A DNA stretch of 64,000 bases from assembly GCA_937910385.1 (NCBI GenBank), contig CALEPT010000188.1, forward strand, positions 8,000 through 71,999, read 5' to 3'. The stretch is from an uncultured Ruminococcus sp. (GTDB taxonomy: Bacteria > Bacillota > Clostridia > Oscillospirales > Ruminococcaceae). Positions within the stretch are counted from its first letter, which is position 1. Each line of letters opens with the position of its first letter. A program made the position numbers and the translations under genes. The notes under the pieces are model-generated. The model had not been told where the DNA came from. It made no database searches and saw nothing but the letters and a program-made list of their open reading frames with translations. Positions 58,342 to 64,000 of the stretch are shown piece by piece.

Positions 58342-60075
58342 ATGGATAAGGAACGTCTTGAGGACGCGGAAGATACCGATGAGCTGTTTCCCGCTGAGAA
58401 TACGGACGTTTCTCCCGAGGACGATCTGCGCAGATCAGGCGGCGGTGCTGCCGGTATATTCATAAGAGCAGGACTTTTCACAGTAAAGCTCTTGGCAGGC
58501 ATACTGCTTGGTATTATAAAAGGGATAAGGTTTATTCTGACGGAGCTTTTTGAACTTGCCAAGGATATCTTCAAGGCTTTGCTGTGGATACTCAAGGAGC
58601 TTACCGCTCCGCTCAGAAACCGCTTCAATATAAACAAGGAGCTCCAGCGCGAGATGATAAAGGCAAAAAAAGACGGAAAAAGCGCTCATGCAAAAGCAAT
58701 GGTGCGATTCTGGGGGTCTTATCTTTTCGGCGAGGACGGAGTTTTTTATACTGCCTTCAATTATGTGCTGCCCATAGTCTCGATAGCCTTTCTGATAGGC
58801 GTTATAAGGTATGGTTCGGGACTGCAATACGGAATAAGCGTTGAGTACAACGGCAGGGAAATAGGCATTATCTCTGCGGAGGCAGATTTTGAGGCTGCCG
58901 AGCGAGAGGTGCGGCAGAGAATATCATATTCCGAAAATGAAGAGCCTGTGGATCTTTCGGCAAAATTTTCTCTCAGGATAATCTCGGAAAGCGACAAGAT
59001 AGTCTCTCCGGAGCAGCTTGCAAATGAAATGCTTGCGGCTTCGGACGAGGAGCTTACAGAGGCTTACGGTATCTATATCGACGGCAAATTTATCGGCGCT
59101 GTGGAGGATAAAACACCTATTCAGGACGCTCTTGCGGAAAGGCTGCTGAATTACAAGGTGGACGGTATAGTAAGAGATCTGGAATATAAAAATAAGATAG
59201 AGTATTCTCACGGTATCTATCTTGAAAACAGCGTTATGGAGGAACAGGCTGCTATAGACCTGCTTACATCTACTACCAGCAAAAAGGCTGTCTATATTGC
59301 TCAGTCCGGCGATACGGCTGTTTCAATAAGCCAGAAGTATAACATGGAATTCGATGAGCTTGAAAAATTAAATCCCGGCATTTCAGAGCGCTGCAGTGCG
59401 GGCAGGATAGTCAATGTAATGGAAAATGAAAGCTATCTTCCCATACAGTACATCAGGGAAATGGAGATGATCTCGTTTCTTGATTATGAGACAGTAGAGG
59501 TCGAGACCAGTTCGCTCAATGTAGGAGTAGAGGCTGTTATAGTAAAGGGCGAGCGCGGAGAAAAGGTAAGCAATATCGAGATAACCTATGTTGACGGCAA
59601 GGAGTATTCAAGAAAAACTCTCAGTGCCGAGATAACAAAGGAACCTGTTGTTGAGCAGGTGGGTATAGGAACCTACTCTGCAAGACCTGACAGCACAGAC
59701 ACAAAGCTATATGGAACAGGAGAGTTCTCGTGGCCGGTTGACGGAGGCTACATCAGCGACGTTTTCGGAGGCGAGAGAAATCACAAGGGACTGGATATTG
59801 CTGCTCCCGGCGGAACGGATATATATGCCTCTGCGGACGGAGTGGTAGTCTCGGCAGGCTGGAACTCCGGCGGCTATGGCTATTTTGTAATGATAGATCA
59901 TCTTAACGGTTATCAGACCGTATACGCTCACATGAGCTCGGTATATGCTACTGAGGGCATGGAGGTAATGCGCGGACAGCTTATAGGTGCTGTTGGCACA
60001 ACAGGACATTCTACCGGAAACCATTGCCACTTTGAAGTAAGGTACATGGGTGTATGCAATAATCCTGCAAATTAA
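58342..60075 (+). CDS. LysM-G5-M23 cell-wall metallopeptidase, probably clipped at its very end
   Basis: 577 residues from the ATG at 58342; AAAGGAG eight bases upstream decides against the ATG six codons earlier. Order: acidic cytoplasmic N-terminus, membrane helix (NYVLPIVSIAFLIGVIRYG, about 135-153), outside region, LysM (YIAQSGDTAVSISQKYNMEF), G5 domain (VEAVIVKGERGEKVSNIEIT) and M23 peptidase with zinc residues in NHKGLDIAAPGG and HCHFEVRYMG. The protein stops at NPAN where family members normally read NPANY and a few residues more; the stop coincides with the junction to the cobalamin genes. Confidence 0.88.
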   Translation: MDKERLEDAEDTDELFPAENTDVSPEDDLRRSGGGAAGIFIRAGLFTVKLLAGILLGIIKGIRFILTELFELAKDIFKALLWILKELTAPLRNRFNINKELQREMIKAKKDGKSAHAKAMVRFWGSYLFGEDGVFYTAFNYVLPIVSIAFLIGVIRYGSGLQYGISVEYNGREIGIISAEADFEAAEREVRQRISYSENEEPVDLSAKFSLRIISESDKIVSPEQLANEMLAASDEELTEAYGIYIDGKFIGAVEDKTPIQDALAERLLNYKVDGIVRDLEYKNKIEYSHGIYLENSVMEEQAAIDLLTSTTSKKAVYIAQSGDTAVSISQKYNMEFDELEKLNPGISERCSAGRIVNVMENESYLPIQYIREMEMISFLDYETVEVETSSLNVGVEAVIVKGERGEKVSNIEITYVDGKEYSRKTLSAEITKEPVVEQVGIGTYSARPDSTDTKLYGTGEFSWPVDGGYISDVFGGERNHKGLDIAAPGGTDIYASADGVVVSAGWNSGGYGYFVMIDHLNGYQTVYAHMSSVYATEGMEVMRGQLIGAVGTTGHSTGNHCHFEVRYMGVCNNPAN

Positions 60076-60078
60076 TCC
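60072..60078. other. Sequence junction: rearrangement or contig chimera
   Basis: M23 stop codon 60073-60075; convergent cbiB keeps its frame only to Gly218 at 60076-60078, after which its frame continues into the antisense of the M23 domain. Family motifs NPANY and MDSMxGY place the break between 60074 and 60075. No insertion-sequence end or long repeat is visible there. Confidence 0.8.
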
Positions 60079-60729
60079 CAGCATCGAATCCATTGTATTG
60101 ACGGCCTTATATAACATCCCCGCAACGGGGCCGCCCAAAATCGTATAAAACAAGGGAGCGCACACTCCGTCGGATGTATTTTCGGCTACCGTTTCGACGG
60201 TTGCCCTTATGATCCCCTCCTCATCCAGATTCACGGTATCACGTCCGACTATCATGGACAGATCGGATCTTGCTCTGCATATATCATCTGCTCCAAGATC
60301 CTTCATCACGATCATGCTCTCGTCATACAGGCTCCGTGAAGCCAGTATATAACAGGTAAGGATCGCCTCCACTGCCATTCCCGCATAAGCATGACACGCA
60401 TAGGCAGCCGTCAGGACAAGTGCGGTCAATCCAACAGTTACCAGAACTACAATGATCACCAGCAGACTTCCGCGACATATCAATCTCTTTTCATCTCTTA
60501 TCTCCGACAGACGATCACGTCGGTACGGTTTCTTTCCACTGCTTTTCGCAGCCTTCTCCCCGGCAGAATCCCCGGCCTCGACGTCCGGATACAGCTTTTT
60601 TTCCAGAAAAGAAATAAGCCTGCCGATCCATGCTACCGGGTGGGGAATGCCGTGGGGATCTCCTATAATGAGATCAAGCACGCACCCGATCGCCAAGGCG
60701 GTCATATGATAACAGATCAATTCTTTCAT
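60076..60729 (-). CDS. cbiB: Adenosylcobinamide-phosphate synthase, truncated at the junction
   Basis: The first 218 residues of the usual 310 or so. LDLIIGDPHGIPHPVAWIG is the CbiB/CobD signature, followed by DLSMIVGRDTVNLDEEGIIRA, ETVAENTSDGVCAPLFY and KAVNTMDSMLG. The next residues should continue the family sequence but instead are antisense to the M23 gene, to a stop at 59707. It attaches aminopropanol to cobyric acid. Probably inactive as written. The start at 60729 overlaps the phosphatase gene by 56 bases; an ATG at 60705 is possible. Confidence 0.85.
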
Positions 60730-61288
60730 TCTCTGTTTCTAATTCCAATATATACCCATCCAGATTCGGAACGATATTGTTGTAAAAATCATTAGCCGCA
60801 AGCGTACACATCACAGACATTATGTTTCCGCCATGACAGACGATCACCGCATCCTTATCACTCCCCAGAGAGGTCTTAATGATATGGGCAAACGTGCGCA
60901 TGCTTCTCTCTATCAGCTCATCCATGGACTCTCCGCCCGGGATCCTGTCGCGCCCACCGCTGTCGATCCACGCCTGATACCTTGGATCACCATCCATTTC
61001 AATATGAGTGTGACCGTCGAGAATGCCGAAATCCAGTTCCTTAAGGTCATCGATCACGGTCATGTCCTTACTGTCAAACAGAAGTCCGGCTGTCTCCTTC
61101 GCCCTTATCATGGGACTCGTAAAAAGTAAAAATCTATCACCCGTGATCCTGCGGATCCCGTTACGTGCATTAAGGGTATCGGCTCGGCCGGCATCAGACA
61201 AGGGTTCATCACTCCGGCACCCCAGGAATCTTCCGGATTCATTTCCCTGTGTTTTGGCATGTCTTATCAAAATGCATCTTTTTTTCAT
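60674..61288 (-). CDS. cobC: Histidine phosphatase, probably alpha-ribazole phosphatase (CobC-like)
   Basis: 204 residues. CILIRHAKTQGNESGRFLGC supplies RHA, LFTSPMIRAKETAGLL the arginine, and DAVIVCHGGNIMSVM the second histidine. Placed between cobS and cbiB with overlaps on both sides, it most likely removes phosphate from alpha-ribazole phosphate or adenosylcobalamin phosphate. ATG overlaps the cobS stop (ATGA). Confidence 0.82.
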   Translation of the reverse strand: MKKRCILIRHAKTQGNESGRFLGCRSDEPLSDAGRADTLNARNGIRRITGDRFLLFTSPMIRAKETAGLLFDSKDMTVIDDLKELDFGILDGHTHIEMDGDPRYQAWIDSGGRDRIPGGESMDELIERSMRTFAHIIKTSLGSDKDAVIVCHGGNIMSVMCTLAANDFYNNIVPNLDGYILELETENERIDLLSYDRLGDRVRA

Positions 61289-62058
61289 GGTATAAACAAA
61301 GTAACGGCCGCGATCGAAATACTGCCCAGGACTTCACACATTGTAAGATAATACCCTGCGGTATCACCGGTAGCGCCTCCGAATTCCCTTATGACCATAT
61401 GCCTGTAATACAGACTTACCGCGATCAGCGTAACAGCAATGGCAGAAGCATAAATTATCCCCAAAAAGCCAAGAGCCAAAAGTGAGATAATTATCCACGT
61501 CCACAGTGAAAAAAGCAGTCCTCCGCGCCCGCCCGAGGTCTCAGCAATTAACATTCCATCGCTCTTTGCGGGCTTTGCGGTAACGGCAAGCAGACCGCTT
61601 AAAGCTCTTGACAGCACAAAGAGAATGCAAAAGGAAAGCACGGCTTTTACGCTGCCGGAATGTACGATCACGCCTGCTGCCCCGAAAAAAGCAAGCACCG
61701 TACTGATAAGACATATGACCGCAAAAGCCCCTATATGCGGATCCTTAAGAATCTCCAGTTTTTTCTCTACTGAGCCGTAGGATCTCCGCGCATCCATCGT
61801 ATCCATATAGCCGTCCAGATGGAAGCCGCCCGTCACCAGTATCGGTATCAGAACAAATACGATACCCGTTACGAACTCGGGAATCCCCGGATAGAGACAC
61901 AGCCTGTAGGCAGCATAAACAAGTGCTCCCGTCACTGCCCCAACCATCGGAAAAAAGACAAGGCTGTGACCGTAATCCTCATCGCTCCATTCAAAATGCG
62001 GCATCGGAATCCGCGAATATATCGAAAAGCTTACCGCCATCCATCTTAAAAGCTTCAT
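61285..62058 (-). CDS. cobS: Adenosylcobinamide-GDP ribazoletransferase (cobalamin synthase)
   Basis: 257 residues with about six membrane helices. FSIYSRIPMPHFEWSDEDYG and GGFHLDGYMDTMDARRSYGS carry the metal-binding aspartates; DPHIGAFAVICL follows. Joins GDP-cobinamide with alpha-ribazole. First of cobS-cobC-cbiB; no cobU, cobT or B12 riboswitch is seen upstream. Confidence 0.93.
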   Translation of the reverse strand: MKLLRWMAVSFSIYSRIPMPHFEWSDEDYGHSLVFFPMVGAVTGALVYAAYRLCLYPGIPEFVTGIVFVLIPILVTGGFHLDGYMDTMDARRSYGSVEKKLEILKDPHIGAFAVICLISTVLAFFGAAGVIVHSGSVKAVLSFCILFVLSRALSGLLAVTAKPAKSDGMLIAETSGGRGGLLFSLWTWIIISLLALGFLGIIYASAIAVTLIAVSLYYRHMVIREFGGATGDTAGYYLTMCEVLGSISIAAVTLFIP

Positions 62059-62148
62059 GATAATTTCCTGTACGTGTCCTTTGTCCTTTAACCTTTATTC
62101 CTGATCCTTATATGTGTACCGCCCGGTTCTATCGCCCGGAACCGTGAT

Positions 62149-62718
62149 TCAGGGGCAGATTACTTTTGACCCCGGCAACATATCTATAACTCTGTCTGCA
62201 AAACCCGCTATCCTGTCGTTAACCGCATTATTGAGTCTGACATACAATACTGTCTCATCATCATATTCCTCAAAGGAATACTCCGAACTATAGTCCGATT
62301 CCGTGGACTTATTATCTGAACTCACGCCTGCAACAATGAATAACAGTATCCATAAACCAGCAATGACAATTGCCGTTATTGACATCCACTTTTTTCTTCC
62401 ATCGGTTTTAGATAAATCTATAATGGCCATAACCAACCCTATCATCGATAAAAAGCCGAGAAACGAAAATATGAAGGCTATAATGGCCAACGGAGAATGC
62501 TTTTCATAGTATTTACCATAAGACTGATCATGCTGCGATCCTTGGTAATATGGCATATTTGATTGGCTATACGATTGCGTGTAGCTACCAGTCACAGTAC
62601 CGCCAGGAGCATTCCCTGCATTTCCATTGAAATTCATGTTAGCGACCGGTAATCCGCAATTAGGGCAGAATGCCACGCCTTCATGGATGGGAGCAAAACA
62701 CTTTGGACAAGTTCTCAT
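62149..62718 (-). CDS. Zinc-ribbon membrane protein of unknown function
   Basis: 189 residues from the ATG at 62718 (GAGG upstream; a TTG two codons earlier is less likely). Zinc ribbon CPKCFAPIHEGVAFCPNCG, a Gly/Ser/Tyr/Gln-rich linker, two membrane helices (LAIIAFIFSFLGFLSMIGLV, ITAIVIAGLWILLFIVAGV) and a short acidic outside domain. Resembles the zinc_ribbon_2 plus DUF4190-type proteins; role unknown. A CGGTTC/GAACCG hairpin lies downstream near 62122-62144. Confidence 0.75.
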   Translation of the reverse strand: MRTCPKCFAPIHEGVAFCPNCGLPVANMNFNGNAGNAPGGTVTGSYTQSYSQSNMPYYQGSQHDQSYGKYYEKHSPLAIIAFIFSFLGFLSMIGLVMAIIDLSKTDGRKKWMSITAIVIAGLWILLFIVAGVSSDNKSTESDYSSEYSFEEYDDETVLYVRLNNAVNDRIAGFADRVIDMLPGSKVICP

Positions 62719-62965
62719 AATCAAACCTCATCATTACATGTGTGATACATGTCAACATACACAGTCAACTATCTCTCACGATGTCATCGCAAGCATGGTT
62801 CAGATTCAATAATACAATTATATCGGCAGAATCTTTATAATGCAAGCTGTACATTTGCAATTGCATGTCTTCAAATTGTTTATGCCATATTTTCAAAATT
62901 ATAGACTATTAAGGGTGTGACTAAAACACCTGGAACCATGACGCTTTACATATGGTAACAATGAG

Positions 62966-63211
62966 ATGAATGCAGAATTCGAAGAAGAATATAAAATAAT
63001 CGGTTTGAATATCGCATATTATCGCAAATTGAGAGGCATGACACAGATACAGCTGGCAGAGAAAATAGATATCAGCAGAACACACTTGAGCAACATCGAG
63101 GCGCCCAACATCCCTACCTCATTATCCTTAGATGTCCTGCTCAAAGTTTCAAAAGCTCTAGAAACCCCACTGAGTAAGCTCGTAGCAATTCCGTTGGATT
63201 ACAATGCATGA
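62966..63211 (+). CDS. Small XRE-family DNA-binding protein
   Basis: 81 residues, almost all a Cro/CI helix-turn-helix: IGLNIAYYRKLRGMTQIQLA, EKIDISRTHLSNIEAPN, LLKVSKALETPLSKLV. Such solo regulators are common on mobile elements and prophages. No strong ribosome-binding site (AATGAGATG only). The 247 bases before it show no other gene. Confidence 0.78.
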   Translation: MNAEFEEEYKIIGLNIAYYRKLRGMTQIQLAEKIDISRTHLSNIEAPNIPTSLSLDVLLKVSKALETPLSKLVAIPLDYNA

Positions 63212-63586
63212 CTCCCAATAGCGTAACACATCTTTGCCTTAGGAAATATGTCGATATTTGGGGAAAGCTTGATTTTTTGATAAACTTTCCAAAAATTCAA
63301 GCCATTATATTGCCTTTAAATGGGGAATTTGTCTTTAGGGCCGTATAATCCGACTGGTTCAGAGGGAACAAACTGCCGAATGTCAGATGATATTCGGATG
63401 TCTTTTGGGGATGAAATCAAAAGATTGCAGATTTTTGCCATGGTAAACAATTAACAGTATCGTAGCAACGATCATTCATAGCAGATCATAAATATATCAA
63501 AAGCAGGCGGCTTGCGCCACCTGCCGGTGATGAATGATCCAGGATAAATGAACCACTGACTCCGTCCCCGGGTGTCATTCCCTGTA
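63212..63586. other. Unassigned intergenic region
   Basis: 375 bases between the small regulator and the end of the PD-(D/E)XK gene. AT-rich in its left part. I see no gene, clear promoter or terminator. Confidence 0.5.
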
Positions 63587-64000
63587 TCATCCGACACATG
63601 CACCCACGATGCAGCTCTTTTTGCAGAAGCAGATGCCGTAAGAGACCACTCCGGCGTAGCCGTCATCGAGGATTCCCTCCTCATACTTTCTGTCACGGAT
63701 CTGGTCATATGCTTCCTTTAGCCCGTCCTGCATCTCGTTAAACTTACGTCTGATCTTGATCTCAAAGATGATCGCCGGATCGGTCGGATTTTCCGGATAC
63801 AGCACGATGTCCGGCCGTCCGTCACCTTCCTCCCTGTTTGAGCGCGGCTGATAATCCGGCACTCCATATAAAAGCGACAGGAAGAAGCCATGATAGAAGG
63901 ATTCGTCATTGTCAAATACGCTGATGCTCCTTTTAAGAAGCTTTGTGACATAATTCGCCATTCCCTCCGTATCTCCCTCCAATACGGCCCTGTTAAGCGC
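63587..64000 (-). CDS. C-terminus of an AAA-ATPase-like / PD-(D/E)XK nuclease superfamily protein (5' end outside window)
   Basis: 138 codons, open to the window edge on the upstream side with no start needed inside (reads ALNRAVLEGDTEGMANYVTK). YHGFFLSLLYGV, GRPDIVLYPENPTDPAIIFE and IKIRRKFNEMQDGLKEAYDQ fit the PD-(D/E)XK domain (PDDEXK_9) that ends many gut-bacterial AAA proteins; the Asp of RPDIVL and E-x-K of FEIKI are kept. Role unclear; the family is often multi-copy and mobile. Confidence 0.8.
   Translation of the reverse strand, partial: ALNRAVLEGDTEGMANYVTKLLKRSISVFDNDESFYHGFFLSLLYGVPDYQPRSNREEGDGRPDIVLYPENPTDPAIIFEIKIRRKFNEMQDGLKEAYDQIRDRKYEEGILDDGYAGVVSYGICFCKKSCIVGACVG

Noticed and set aside
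59707..60075. C-terminal third of cbiB read through the M23 gene
   Set aside because: The frame is open but the sequence is the antisense of the M23 domain and no longer resembles CbiB.
62059..62148. Cobalamin riboswitch upstream of cobS
   Set aside because: The gap is only 90 bases and no B12-box wording is seen.
1..64000. tRNA, rRNA, tmRNA, SRP or RNase P RNA genes
   Set aside because: I looked for their conserved cores in all gaps and saw none; a covariance search would settle it.

Overview
The window reads as about 60 kb of chromosome from a gut- or rumen-type Clostridia member, most like Ruminococcus (Oscillospiraceae), followed by about 4 kb that probably comes from somewhere else. 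The taxonomic impression rests on a Gram-positive S10-spc-alpha order with adk-map-KOW protein-infA-rpmJ, zinc-type S14, Spo0A, a clostridial Ddl with a glycine-rich insert, a CBM35-GH26 mannanase lipoprotein and a GH95 fucosidase. This is inference from protein style; no 16S gene, tRNA or CRISPR array is present.

Layout. 1-1891 (-): nfnB (cut by the window edge) and nfnA, an NADH-dependent ferredoxin:NADP oxidoreductase pair. 2308-8203 (-): alpha/beta hydrolase, membrane-anchored MurF-like ligase, Ddl, isochorismatase-like hydrolase, sugar O-acetyltransferase and LysR regulator, driven by a consensus promoter that diverges from ppk. 8494-13015: ppk, pssA, a flavin reductase-like protein and spo0A. 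13185-18508 (-): a glycan-use locus GH95 -> CBM35-GH26 lipoprotein -> HAD-like protein lacking the nucleophile Asp. 18725-24052 (-): AEC transporter and potABCD polyamine uptake. 24518-28438 (+): nadB-nadC, a WalJ-like metallo-hydrolase and rlmH. 28944-44533 (+): 32 genes of the ribosomal superoperon, rpsJ to rplQ, closed by a clear terminator. 44743-46853 (+): an AT-rich insert with a secreted metzincin-like protease and two paralogous lipoproteins. 47172-52084: yajC and a TIGR04086-type membrane protein (+), then a response regulator-histidine kinase-HtrA operon (-). 52456-60075: TrpB2-type enzyme, XRE regulator, histidine phosphatase, membrane protein overlapping rluA, luxS and a LysM-G5-M23 cell-wall hydrolase.

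At about 60,074/60,075 the M23 gene and a convergent cbiB gene run into each other and both lose their ends, cbiB in mid-protein. From there to the end lie cobS-cobC-type phosphatase-cbiB (cobalamin nucleotide-loop assembly), a zinc-ribbon membrane protein, a small XRE regulator and the end of an AAA/PD-(D/E)XK family protein. This is either a genuine rearrangement or a chimeric contig.

The intergenic DNA is unusually rich. At least five repeat families recur: R1, a roughly 70-110 bp element in both orientations; R2, an element whose right end is a complete TTGNTT-N17-TATAAT extended -10 promoter, lying upstream of pssA and nadB; R3, a long hairpin; R4, stacked hairpins at operon ends; R5, a 114-bp tandem duplication. 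Two genes have their ribosome-binding site or start codon inside strong hairpins. Consensus-like sigma-A promoters can be read for most operons.
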